Assembly: GCA_963930775.1 (NCBI GenBank)
Contig: OZ005704.1
Coordinates: 4,216,001-4,280,000, forward strand
DNA from: Cliona cf. orientalis
Taxonomy: Eukaryota > Porifera > Demospongiae > Clionaida > Clionaidae
DNA length: 64,000 nt
Direction of reading: 5' to 3'
Shown piece after piece: positions 1-13,200 of this stretch. A program made the translations under genes and the position numbers. The notes beneath the pieces were generated by a model. That model ran no database searches. It was not told the origin of the DNA and worked only from the letters and a program-made list of their open reading frames with translations. Numbering within the stretch: the stretch's first letter is position 1; each line of letters begins with the position of its first letter.

Positions 1-422
1 ACCATCGGTAAACCGTTTTCAACAGTTCTTGATTAGCCATTTTTGCTTCTTGGACTTTGTGGAACTGTAGCATAGACCAGAGAGACTTCGGAAATTCAAC
101 TTCGCTGGCCACGTTTAGAGTAGGGACTCCTTCACTGGAATAAGCCTTGTTTAAGTTCGAAACTACTGTTATTTCGTTGCTATTAGTCGATAAGGTGCAC
201 TGCGGTCGCCATTTTCGGCCATTTTTTGCTCAAATTATCATAGCAACGGGTCTATAACACGGATCGCGGAGTTCCGTACGCGCGTACGCGTATACGTACG
301 TACATTCTATTGCTCGCGTGAGCAGTTTCCAATCCCGTTTACGTAGTCTATAATATCTATGATGTGTCAGCCTTGAAAAAGTTTGGGGGGGGGGGGCGGT
401 CGACGCCTTTTGATTACCTGGC
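1..422. other. 5' flank or first-intron sequence, no gene seen
   Basis: No exon could be supported here. The stretch has an alternating CG/TA palindromic tract near 275-303, with several overlapping CGTACG sites, and a G homopolymer near 385-396. It is probably intron or promoter-proximal sequence of NXF1, since the visible gene starts in mid-codon at 1064. Confidence 0.4.
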
Positions 423-641
423 TACTGTATAGCGGGAAATTTTCGAGGGAGAAAACTTTCGCGGATCCGTAGGAAAGGAGCATTTCGCGGAGAAAACTTT
501 CGCGGAACGTTAAAACGTTAAAACTGGTCGCATAATGGGTGTGGCATGCCTAGAATTTCGTGGAGAAAACCTTTGCGGATTTCTGAAAAATCGCGAAATT
601 CGTGAAAGTTTTCTCCCTCGAAAATTTCCCGCTATACGGTA
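423..641. repeat. Inverted-repeat element, TACCGTA-end class, GCGGGAAATTTTC family, copy 1
   Basis: A 219-bp element with terminal inverted repeats of about 40 bp. The left end reads TACTGTATAGCGGGAAA and the right end reads TTTCCCGCTATACGGTA. The inner part repeats the phrase GAGAAAACTTTCGCGG. A second copy lies at 61416-61624. There is no coding capacity, so it is a MITE-type element. Confidence 0.85.
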
Positions 642-644
642 TTT

Positions 645-740
645 ATGCTGCACTGGTACCTCGAATATCGGCCCATGCTCTACCTATGGCCCAATGTAAG
701 GTGCACCGCCCATGGGCCCTCTTTCGCAAGGGTACAAAAC
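645..740 (-). repeat. Terminal fragment of the GGGCCC/GCGAGGGTAC element family
   Basis: It contains CCTCGAATATCGGCCCA followed by CCGCCCATGGGCCCTC and a GCAAGGGTAC end. These are the terminal and subterminal phrases of the larger elements at 61874-62394 and 41868-42973, in rearranged form. Confidence 0.5.
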
Positions 741-874
741 CACGCCCCAATAAGTCTAGGCTTTTGGACAATAATTATCACGGCCGTGTGGTCTGCATAC
801 AGATATGGAATCTGGGAGTCTTGGTGGTGACGCACCGTATAGGAGCGGGGGATGTGAGCTACAGTTATATTTAG

Positions 875-1020
875 GATCGATATGGAAGAGCGAATCCACC
901 ATCTACACAGACCCTGAAGACTAACCCTGCATGCTAACCCTTTACCTGACCCCCTGAGTGTAGTGAGTGTAGTCATACAATTCACGCTTTGTAGATGGTG
1001 GAGTCGCTCTTCGATATTAC
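875..1020. repeat. Small inverted-repeat element just upstream of the first visible exon
   Basis: The left arm, near 879-909, includes GAAGAGCGAATCCACC. The right arm, near 990-1017, is its imperfect reverse complement and includes GGTGGAGTCGCTCTTC. About 80 bp separate the arms. No ORF of note; it ends about 45 bp before the exon at 1064. Confidence 0.6.
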
Positions 1021-1063
1021 AATCCCTTTAGATGGACCGCTTATATTTCACTTTAACACTCAG

Positions 1064-1268
1064 ATGAGCACGATGATAGAGCTGGCAGTGGTGGTGGGAG
1101 AGGAAGTGGAATTAGAGGGGGTAGAGGTCGAGGTAGGCGAGGAGGGAGGTGGATCAGATCCAGGGGTGGTCGTGGACATAGGGAGAAGGGGGACAGTTCG
1201 AGATCACAATTTCAAGATGAAGATGGAGATTTCTCAATGGATGATCGGAACGGCAAGAATATTCGATT
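1064..1268 (+). CDS. NXF1: NXF1 exon: acidic/RGG N-terminal region
   Basis: Acceptor CAG at 1061-1063. The exon starts with the last two bases of a codon and reads EHDDRAG, then a run rich in RGG, GRGRGRR and SRGGRG, then an acidic DEDGDFSMDD stretch. Human NXF1 has the same order in its N-terminal RNA- and adaptor-binding region. The donor GTAAAG leaves phase 2. The longer frame starting at 995 overlaps this exon but is its out-of-phase shadow. Confidence 0.85.
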
Positions 1269-4200
1269 GTAAAGTTGAAGCAAGTTATAATTGTGTAGAA
1301 GTTATAAGTTGGTTGCGTCTATTTCTAGTCGACCTTATACCTCCCGATCATCTTCCAGTGGGGGAGGAGAGGGATCTACTGGAAGGTCCGTGTTCAACCG
1401 ATTGGGTGGACCTGCTGAAGGAGCTTTTGCTCGTTTAAGCGGTCTTGGAGGAGACAGGAGGGGAGAAAGCTGGCACAAAGTAACTGTAAGTATGAATGAA
1501 TGCAACTCCAGTCTCCTGTTGTATTGCCTGGCCTGTTTCATTTATGGTCAAAGTAAGAATCTTTGAATGTCTGGACTGCAATGTTTCCCCCAGCTTGCCT
1601 GAATCAAGGTGGGCCACCCCGTTTGACTTGGATAAACATTAAAGAAATGGGTGAAGTTTAATTAAGCTACAACTTAATTAAAAATCTATGAATTAAGCAT
1701 GAGAGGGGTCAGGGGCTGGATTTCAGGTACAAATGGTTAGTATGACAGCTAGGGTTAAACTTCAGGGTGTTGTATGGCAGGGTTAGTCTCCAGGGTTTGT
1801 CCTGAGGGGGGCGGGGGACCTGTGAACTTTGTGCTGCCATTGCAGGGCTTCGTACGGGAGGGCTATGAGATTCCCCAACATAATCGTCAAAAATAATTAA
1901 GCTTGTTGCTTTGACTAGAGAGCTACTTTATACAGATAAGCGTTCAATGCATTATATATAGCTCGAGGCTGTCTAGATGGCTAGTGTGCCTAAATAATAG
2001 GTAGGCACTGTTTAGGAGGTTTCTAGAAAGAGTGTCTAACATGTTTAGATCCTAGCAACAATGCCCAAAAGCTAGACACACAAACTACTGCCTAGCCTAG
2101 GAAAAACCCTAACCATAAGCAAGAAATTTTACAGAGCTTACATGACTTAATTTCTATGACAGATAGATACTTCAGTTTAACCACAGTATTTGTTACAAAT
2201 AAGATCTAATTCCTTATAGTTTAACCTTTAAAGCAATTGGTTTGTCTGTCTGTTGCTCCACGGGTGTAGGAACAGGGGTGGCTACAGGGGCCAGCCCCCC
2301 CCCCCCCCCCCCCCCCCCCCGGTTTTTGAGCTGACATTTCATACTTGCATGCAGTTCAGAGTGAGATCCAATCCAACTAGTCTGCATGTTAGCTCACAGA
2401 CTCACAAATTATATTGTCACCACATATTTGACCAATAATATTAGAGAACCACATCTGGGCACTTTTTGGACAATAATTATTGCATATATACAGAGTATTG
2501 ATACAATGTCATCTGGGGGAGGACCCACATAGGTATTACTATGGGCCACCCCAACACAAAACATCTTCCTACGCCCCTGTGCTATCATCGTCGGCACGAA
2601 AATCCCCAGATCTAGGCATCTGTGCATGCTATAGGCACAATAAATTGTTAGATATCGGTGAAAAATTGGCTTCTACATGCTTCAAATTGCCTGAAAATTG
2701 CCTACCAGTGCTTTAAATTGTGTTTTTTTTACATTGTACGTGATGTTCAGCATGCCTGTGGTTTATCCGCCACACCCACCCTACTGGCATATGCTGATGT
2801 GACTGTGCATGCTCGAGCTCATGCAATAGCAATTAAAGGGTTGTCAAGCCTGCTCTGCAGTGGAGTGCTGTAGTGCTCTGTACAGTGGCTATAGAACATA
2901 CAAGGTATGAGAGCTGTAGTTTCTAAATACCATATTTATTCAAAAACTAGCCTCAGCTACAGTTAGTTTCAGCCTCACTGGAGTGTGGCTACTAATCAAG
3001 AGCGGCTCTTATTCAAGGGTAGCTTTAATTAATCTTGGAGCAATACCTGTTGGTGGCATAGACATGGTCAATTTGCGCTGAGTTGAACGCCTGATAGGAC
3101 TCAATACATGTACATGTATGTAAGAGATTGCAAGGTGGTACAGGGCCACATGAAAAGATTTTCGCTCTCGGATATTCTTGAAAGGTAAGCTAATATTAGA
3201 TAGATGTATACCGGCAAAAAAGCGGAAACCCACCAATGTGAACATCAATACTACAATGTACATGTAGGGCTCAAGTTTTCTTGAAAAAACGATACATGGG
3301 GCACTGCTCTAGTTGCTATACTATTACAGGAAACTCACTGCAAAAATTGTTTGAGCAATATGTAGTAGTAAAATATGACGCACGGTAGAAGTGCCTGTTG
3401 TTCAGTTTGAAACAGCCATAACGGACATTAATTATCGCGTTATTACGTAACCCTGATTATTGACCAATCACGAAAAAGCGCGGTAAATTTGGTTGCCATG
3501 CGACTTGGCGAATCCTCAATAGTCCATGCATATAACAGGCGACTTTGCAGTTGTTCTCTGCCTAGCCAATAAGGTTTACTTCTAGAATAAAAAGGTGACA
3601 AGAAGAAAAAATTTAATATCAAACACAATTTCAAATAATTTTTTATTCTGTGAAAGCTATATATCTGCAGTTTCTATGTGATGATTTAGAAGACCGAAGG
3701 GACTCCTGTATAACCCGAGCAAAGTGAGGATTCTACGGAGTGCCTGAGGGTTTCTAAATCATGTGAAAGCTTAGTAACCATGGTCTGATGTACAGGATTT
3801 AGATTGTTCCTAGCTACAAGCTGAAAATCTCTTTACAATACTAGCTATAGTGACAAGTCACAAATTGAGCAAAATGCTGTCATCTTTGAGGTTTTGTCAA
3901 TGCTGGTACAAGAGCCATGTCAACTATTGAACTTTTGAACTCAGATAGCCACTCCCATCGATCATCAAGTGTGCGCTTTTAATAGAATCACACCTATTGT
4001 GGCAGCTGCCACTGAGCTGTGAGGACAAGGCAAGCAGTGTGTAGCTATGTAATAAGCCTCTATATAGTTTAGTTTCTATTCTATATCTTACCTGAGCAAG
4101 TCTGCCATGATGGTTAGAAATTTATTGCTATTTACGGTGTAGCTATGGCTTTGAGACATGTCATTTTTATGAGGGCTCCATGAGGATTTACAAGGGTTCT

Positions 4201-7200
4201 ATGAGTCTACATAGAACCCTATGGTTTGGATCAATGAGATTACAGTATTATTGCCTTTCTGTTTCTTCAAGGTTCCAAAAGGAGGAACGCAAAGCACTGA
4301 ATGGTTGATAAAGCAACTGAAAAGCAATATCAGTGAGCCATTCCAGGCTATACAGGTAAGTCATAGACGTACATGTAGCAGTAATGTAGAGAGTATTGAA
4401 CATGTTATATACACATTTATATCCCATTACTATACATGTATATTGGTTGCTAAGTAAAATATACACCATAATGAACTTCCTAGAGACAAGCAGTGCAATA
4501 TGAACACCCTCATATAAGTCACAGTGCATTATGGAACCCACGGTGCAATATTAGTGGCTCAAGGGAAGTCAAAGTGCAATATTAAATACTGCAGGCCTTG
4601 AACAATAAACATGTTGGTAGCAACAAAAGTAAAACTATCCTCTCGCAAGACTATGAGAGATACATGTATATAGTGGACAAGATTATCCCTACAGATACTT
4701 TTGTGTCTCTACTTCATCATTTCATTACTTTTATGCATGTTGCAAAAACTGTATGTTTTTGGGTCTACTTCATCTTTCAATTTCATTACTTTTATACATG
4801 TTTTTGCATTTCATTACTTTTATGCATGTTGCAAAAACATGTATAAAAGTAATGAAATTGAAAGATAAAGTAGAGACACAAAAAATATCTGTAGGGATAA
4901 TCTTGTCCACTATACATCTCTCAGCTTGCTTTTTTTTTGATTATCATGCACCTGCACATACCTCATCCGAGCCCTTAATGTTTAGTAGCTTCGCCTCCAA
5001 CCCTTTACCCCCTTTTCTGCGTGCAACACTGAAGTGTGTAGCTAGTTCCATGCAACACATTGAGGGTTTTGTGCTCGAAAGAGCTCTAGTTTACAAATGT
5101 ACAATTTGTTGCTAATGTGTTGGGTATACAGTCAGCTGACCAAAACACACACGTAACAAATGTTGCAGATCCAGGGAGTGCATCCAGTGCCACATTGAGT
5201 ACGTGCAATTTTGTCATTTATCTATTTTTCTTAGGTAGGTCATTGATCACTTTTAGGATGCCGAACAAAGACCAGAAAACAGAACGATTCCTTTACATTT
5301 GTAATTTCTGTTTGTTTAAGTCCTATAACCCTCATGGGTTCCGCAGTGATCATTTCTGCACGTGTATGCTACTCACAAATCCTCACAGAAAGTGCCTCGC
5401 TTAAGAAGTGATACATGTATGCCTGGTTCTCCCGAGCAGATTCCCATGATACAAGCACCATTCAATAGCTCTTGTGATAGTGTTGCTTTATACAATGAGG
5501 CTGGAAAGGATTTTTCTATGAAGCAGTTCCCTAGTTATGTGCTGTTAAAATTGTGAAAATTTAATATTTCACCATACAGAGATATTTACATGCAACACAG
5601 TTTTCTAGATCGTACAAAGATATCTAACTATCAAATGCCTTCTTGAAGTTGCTATGGAAGCTTTCATAACCAGAGTCTTATGCCATCGATCATGACAGCT
5701 CCGACTGATATGGAAAGCGTTTAAACAGAACAGACATCAATCAAACTGCCTCAAAAGTTGGTACGTGTAACTCAAAATAAAAGTACCTTCTCTGAACTGC
5801 ATTGCTGCCACAATCATCCACTCATCCATCGATAGTGCCAAAGAGAATGTGATGTGCATGAGAAGGGTGTGAGTAGGAGAGATGGAGAGAATAATTAAGA
5901 CATGCTGGGAGAAAGGCGCTACTACATGCAGTTACCTCCCTAGCAAACTCGTGCGTTTTAGCAGCCGATTTAAACAATGGCATCTGTATGACATTGATAC
6001 TTGTATTCATCATGTAAGGCTCACTCTCATCCCACGACTTCATTAAGAATTTTGCCTTATACATTACTTGCTCACACACACCGTGACACGTGCGCAACTG
6101 TTTCATTGATGTATCATATTATTTGATTTCAAAAAGTATTTAGCCACATTCACATGACCACCATAATATTACATGCATGGTCAATCTTGATATTGGACGA
6201 CTCCCAATGCAAGATTCAATTCTTTCGGTAAGACTACTAGCATGCTATTTGTTATTATGCTACTGTAGTCCAAGTATCTGCTGTTTAGCAAAATATACAT
6301 GTAGCAGTCAGTGAAGGATTGCCATGCAGATTTATCCTATGGTGTAATCTTGGTGTAGAGCACGGTAATTCTTAATGATAATTTTATGATTTTTAAAGAA
6401 GATTCATAATTTTCTTTTCCTTTTGCCAACTTACCAACCAGCCTTGTCCCCAGGCCACTCACATGTTTTTGGGGAGACTAGGGACGAGGCTACTATCGAC
6501 CCTATCTGCATGAGCTTTCCATCTGCCCAAGAAGCATAAAATTAATTAGGCATGCACGGCTTTAATACCAATTATATTCTGTCCAGATGTGAGTACAGAA
6601 GGAAACCATCAATCTGAATGAATTAACTTGGAGCTTCATAATTAATTTGTTACACATTCTTGGATCAATTTTCATGCGCCACAAGACTTCAAGAAAACAC
6701 AGAAAATGCCAGTAAATATTTTCTAATTTCAATATTTTAATCGGAAGCCACTCAATTGACCAATCTTGTTCACATGAGCTATTCAATGGTATTCTTATCA
6801 TGGGAATGTATCCAGGGGAACCAAAATGTACCACTTTCTCACGAGGCAATTTATTAGCGCTTGTGAGTAGCATGCACATTAGTGATCACCATGGAGCTTA
6901 TGAATTTCTCTGGGTTATAGGATTGGACTTGAACGAACAGAAAGTAGAATTACTTTGTTTCTGATCTGTGGAGTCCTTGAAGTGAAAGATGGTCTAGATA
7001 CAATTGATAGGAAAAATCGATAAAAATGTGCATACACTGGAATGTGACACCTGATGCACTTCCTAGATCTGCAACAATCTTATGCATGTTATTAGCACTT
7101 ACATGCATGTTGACCCAAACATACCTGTAACATGAATATTATACTCGTGTAGTGCATGTCGCATATCAAAGTAAGGGTAGTATGCATGGTGCATGTAGCA

Positions 7201-10200
7201 AGAGTAACGGGCATATAACAGGCAAGTGACATGCATGTTTCAAGTAAGTGACATGACATGTTTGCTGCATGTTTAAAAAGTGTATGTGCTAAGTATATCA
7301 TATACGTAGGTATTCGTTCTGAATCTCGCAACGTTTCAACGTATGCTGACCTCATCCCACCTAGATCTATATGCGTACATGCATGTGTACACAGCGATTT
7401 CTCAATCGACTGTTTTAATCCTTAATTGTTTTACGCATGTTACATGCATGTCATATAACATGCGTGTAGTATGCATGGAAAACATCCCAAATCCATGCAT
7501 GTTACATGAAACATGCTTGTAGATACAAATGCATATAACATGCGCCAAGGTTAGTGCATGCATGTTACATGCACAAGATTTCGTATAAGGTAGTGTAATT
7601 TTTTGGCTTGAAGTCCAATAATTGTACTGGTCGGCTTCACTGTTATGCAACATCTTACTCAAGGTACATGAGACAGAGAGTGTGGATATGGGCACCGGCA
7701 GTGTTTATGCTCGAATGGCAGTTATGAGTATGACAGTATACATGTATACATGTATATAATTGTATTATAATATTGCAGATTCACCAGCTTGGAGAGAAGC
7801 TGATGTTTTTTGTTAATGATATAAGAGCAGCTAATCAATTGAAGAAGCTTGGTCAAGTTCAGAGCAGGAATGGTCCTCTTACAGTTCTAGTTAAGCCCTG
7901 TCCCCCACCTAAGGGTAGTGGGCAGACTGATAAACGTGATGGTGGAAGCAGATTTGTGTCAGCTTCAAGATACAGGGGAAGAGGACTTGGTAATCGTGAT
8001 GATGATGAGGTAATGGAGGAAGATCCAACAGAAATTGTCAAGGTATAATAATAAGTGTATAGTTATTTTGTGGTGTTCTATTTGAAAGCACGACTACTAT
8101 AAATGCAGATTGAGGAAGGTACTTGCTTGCTCACTTTGGTTTCTCGGGTATTGTACCTACCTTTTAATTTTGTGGTGTTCTATTAGAAAGCATGACCACT
8201 ATAAATGCAGATTGAAGAAGGACTGTATTATTTTTACCTTAATTCTTTCTCACTTTGCTCTCTCTGGTATGTGCAGGTGCACTTACTATGACATGTTGTA
8301 GGTTGATGTCTAATGATGGGAATTTCAGTTTTAATTTATGCCCCCGAATCCATGTAGCATGAATATTTAAACCTACAGGATAATATTTGATGCACAATTT
8401 AAGAATAATAATTTATACCAAGTATAAAAGTGCAATTGAATAAAATTGAAGATGAAGTAGGGATGGCAATGCCAAAAAGTATACAAATATGCAAGATTAA
8501 TATTGCAGGGATAAGATCTCACATCCACTATACATCCCTATGCTTGCTTTTCCCGATAATATCATGCACTTCTGATTCAGTATGTAAAGTGTTGCTATGT
8601 ATAGGTTGTATACCGAGGTGCAGGTCTCTACGCTATTTACACAACCGAGGGCCGAAGGTCCGAGGCTGTGTAAGTCTCGTAGAGACTGAACCGAGGTATA
8701 TAACGGACTTGCACCATGGGCTACATTGGCCTTAACGACTCTTCCTTATGGTAGCAACGACAGCACTGGCTATAAAAGTCGGCTCAAGCAGCACCCAGCA
8801 ACACAGCAAAATAAAAAATTTTGAATTGTCATGACCGTGAAAGCTGTCTAGTATTTAATATACCGTGTTTATGCTAATAAAACGCATGATCTAATTAGCG
8901 CAAGAAAATTTGCGTTCTATGATTTTTCATAGTGTATCTTAATGGAGCGTGTGACGACCTTTACCAGAAAATTGCGCAAAATTAAAAATCGTAATATTTT
9001 TTTAGCTTGCGTTCTATTAGCATAAACACGGTACCTACCATCAGCTCATGGCCAGGCCTTTAAGATGCTTCGAACTTTCGCAGCGATGGCTTTCTTGTTT
9101 GCCAGTGCAGTACTAAACTTCACAAAATGTGCCTTCCTAACCAATATCTTACTCGAGCTCCAAGATTCGCCAACTCAGCATCCAATTACTCCACCCACAT
9201 AATAATGGCAATTAACCTTCAACCTCACCATAGTACATACGCACAGTACTATCACAATGCAATTGCGTAGTAGCAACTAGTACAGTGAGTACAGTCCTAC
9301 TAGAAGTAGTTATCAGACCTCGTATAATTATACAGTGTAAATGCAAGGTGTGATAAGTGATTTACATGTATCAACCTCATGTGGAGAAATCTGATTGGTC
9401 AGAATTTACAACCATGGTACAAACTTTGATATTGACTTTATGCGTGTGAGACATTCATTGGTAGTCAATGTTAATTATCTATTCCTGCAGGTGCCCCATA
9501 TGCATAGCTACTAAAAAAGCAAGCGTAGGGATGTATAGATGTGATACGTTATCCCTACAAAATTAATCTAGTTTGTGTACTTTTTGGCATTGCCATCCCC
9601 ACTTTATCTTCAATTTTATTTTATACTTGTTACTGTTCTTTTTTTATTGCCCTCCGGACAATCCATGATTGTCATTAATTTTCATCAATGCCACCTACAT
9701 GTAGCTGACTAGTCTCGTGGAGCCAGGAGAGGCTGGGCATGAGGTGACTTGATACAGTTTGCCTATTCATCGTAACTGGAACTACAAGTTTGAATTTTTT
9801 TTTCTCGACCAGCTACCTATCCACCTGTTGATATCGACTCCCACAATATAATACAGGGAAGCAGATACCACTGATTCAATATGTTAGTGCTCTCCTTTGA
9901 GTCGGTCACTCTTGACCAAGTCTGTACCAGTTGGCATGTGGGGAGAAATTCATATGGCATGACTCGTGAGGGGAAATACGTTATAGCTGCTGCAGCTGTC
10001 TCCGAAAATTGGCTCAGTGGCTAGGCTAGAGCACCATAGAGGCATTTACCTGGCAACCCGAACACACAGTACCAAGCTTGAATGGCTACTGTCCTAATCC
10101 CGGGCAGTCTTATGGTAGGTAGGATGTCTCCTCTTGCATCACACACTATTAAATTTAAGCATGCATCAATGGGATTTTTTGAGACATACACTGTAGCTGC

Positions 10201-13200
10201 AGCGTCAATCTATTACTCCAAGTGTGCAATTAAACTTGAAAGAAGGCTGTTTAGAACCTGAGCTCCAATTCTGAGCAAATAAACAAATGTGGAGGCCAAT
10301 CAGATGGTGAAACCTATCGACGATTTGCACTCCAGTCTTTCCACAGTTTTACTTCCCATGTAGTGGACTTTTGTGTGTTTGCTGGGACAGCCGATGCCTG
10401 GATGGCCTTCACTTTGTCGTCACCCACGGGATTAGCATATCTTGAAGAGACAGCACTGGATGTCTCACCACATACATCTCCATTGTGCAATTCCAGCTTG
10501 CATGGTTCCATTTGTACATCATCAGGATTGGAATTTAAGACAATAGTTCGTGCAAACAATCCAAGTTGGGCAGATCAGTAGCTTGAAGCAGTGCTTGAGC
10601 ATCGAGCTCTCGCAACTCTGGTGGCAGTATTTCAGGTACAATAAGGCCTTCCATGATACTACATGTAGCTAGTAAACTGCACTGCTTTTTCGTACAAACT
10701 CACAATAGCTAGCCTTTATACACTGACACTAACTCCAATAGTAGACTGTTACTGCCTAGCTATAACTACCAGCATGCCATTTCTGACCTACTGCATCAAA
10801 ATCCATTTAGTCTAGACATCAAAAAGATCAGTATGGTAAGATGTGTACATGGGAGAGTTTCTGTGGTACACTATCTTAAGGGGTCATGTTTCTCTGAAAA
10901 TGCCATGATGTTGCCATTGTTATGCCCTGAAGGGCAGACTAATGAAAATTATATGTATGTGATATTTGTGATCTACTGAATGCCAGGAAATTGCTATGAA
11001 ATATGTACCATACTTGCTGTAATATTATTCAGACATTCTAATAGCCCGAATGGCAAGTTTAAGTAATTTACATGTACAGTGGAACCTGTCTAAAGCGGTC
11101 ACCACTGGGCCAAATATCTGTGGCTGCATTAGAGAGGTGGCTGCAATATGCAAAACATAGCGGGTGTGGCTTGTAGGAGAAGCGAGGCCTAAGTGGTTGC
11201 AAACCTAACTGTGGGCTGCAATAGAGCAGCGTAGGTGCTGGGAATGCCTGCAAGCGCGATTAGCAGGTGGTTTAACAAACCCACAAGTTGTACCTGGCAG
11301 CCAAGTGGGATTTCTCTGGGGGCTGTCCTACAGTAGCCACTATAGGCAAGCTAATTTGTACTAGTGTAAACGCCATGGGACCTGGCTAACTGACCAGTAT
11401 ACGCAATAGGCAGGTGCTGTTTGGGACCTACAGGATGTAGCTGTATTAAGGAGGTGACCGCCTTGTCCAGGTGACCGCTAAGGCAGGTTCCACTGTATTT
11501 TCTTCCTAGTTCACTGAATGTTTTGAATTTCAAGTTTTCTCACCTGCTCTAATCAACTGAATTGCCATGTGGTATGGCATGGCAGGAGCTCGAGGCAATT
11601 CTTCACATTCATTGAAGAGTGGGGCTACCACATCTTGGACAGTATCTAAGAGCGGAAAGGTAACATGGGCATATACATGTGCACAGACCAGGCGATCATT
11701 TTGCGATCGCTCTGATCACGGCAACACTGGAGCTCTGGAGCAGACTATAGTAAACCTATAGTTGGATATTGACTGCTATTTCTTCGTCGCTAGTGCTTTC
11801 TCCATTTTTTTTCACCAGATCCGTTCTATTTATACTTGAACAAGCCATTGGCCAAATTTATTTACTTTCTATTAAACACCGAATGACAATGTTAATAATT
11901 ATTTTGGCCGTTTGGGTAATTAGAGTGAGTACGGTACCCATGAAATTGTTGGTAGCATACATGTATAACATAGCATGATTATGGTGTGAAATTACCATTC
12001 CGATATTATAATATAATCCGCTGAAATTATTTTTATATTTTCATGATATATTATGCGTACATGTATAATATTACCGTATTAATAGCGCCTTAATTTCGTG
12101 GAACTTAAATTTCGCGGATAGCTCTCTACAATGTATGTTTTCGTTGAATAAATTTCGCGGTTCCGGCCTGGTATGGGCGCGCTCTCGTGGGCATTGGAAA
12201 TTTTCGTTGAATAATTTTTGCGGAAGCCGCTGTATTCGCGAAAACAGCGAAAATTAAGTCCCACGAAATTTAAGTGCTATACGGTATTAGGATAAATCAT
12301 GGGATATTCACAGCATGTAAAATACTAACTCAATCAGCTAGATTATGGCATTTTCGTGCCAGCTAGGTCCTGCTTACAAAATCACATAATAATTTTTAAA
12401 GCCTACATGTATGAAATGCAAACTGCACTCACAGATATAAAATTATAGCAACATCATGGCATATGAAAATTCCTGTACTATGCCTTTACTATGCCATGAC
12501 GTGAATTTCATGGCATAATTACATCCCCAGTATAAATTTACTTTTCTATGGTTATTAGGTAATTATGTTGCAATTATGATGTAACCTATGTTGTCATAGC
12601 GCTAAAATTCAGAGCCTTTACAGAACACTTCTGAGACCTGAAAATCCACATTAACTTACGTATATATCCAGCGAATACATTAAAAGCTAAGCTGAGTGCT
12701 ACTTTCTCCGACAAGTAATGCTGGCCGAACTTCACGCGTTATCGTGGCTGACGTAATCCTGTGGATAAATAAAGCTAGGCTTGCGCTATTTATAGCACGC
12801 GTCATGCTATGACTGATCTGAAGTTCAGAAGCTGTACTGTGCTGTCGAGTTCATCTCCTGTGATTGAAGCATCGAAACTCAAAGTCGAGAGTCGATCTTG
12901 GACTCCATCTCTGCGATTGAGGCACCGGCATTGGTGTGTATATTGACGACCTTTTACCACATGCACCATTACTAGCATTAGAACTACATAGCTACTGGGG
13001 ATGTGGTCAAGTTTTTCATTTCACAACAATATCATGGGAATATATCAATTTAATAGAATTTACGTCTACTATATATATATACACATGTATTTCTCTCTTG
13101 GTTTTTATTGTGGCAGTGCTGGTTATTGTGTGTGCTAAATTTTCTCTCCATGCATACACTGTACATGTAGATGGTTTTAGGTCAAAGGTTTGACACGTCC

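Noticed and set aside
995-1438. 147-codon + strand frame rich in Glu and Val
   Set aside because: It is the out-of-phase reading of the NXF1 RGG exon and crosses a clear splice donor and acceptor.
7085-7580. CRISPR-like array
   Set aside because: The repeated words are short, occur in both orientations and have irregular spacing; the setting is a eukaryotic intron.
10005-10110. tRNA gene or SINE on the + strand
   Set aside because: There is a plausible box A (GGCTCAGTGGCTAGGC) but no box B at a workable distance and no cloverleaf.
12936-13193. 85-codon frame leading into the first LRR exon
   Set aside because: It reads a different frame from the LRR exon and has a hydrophobic, low-complexity composition; the acceptor at 13180 separates it from the gene.
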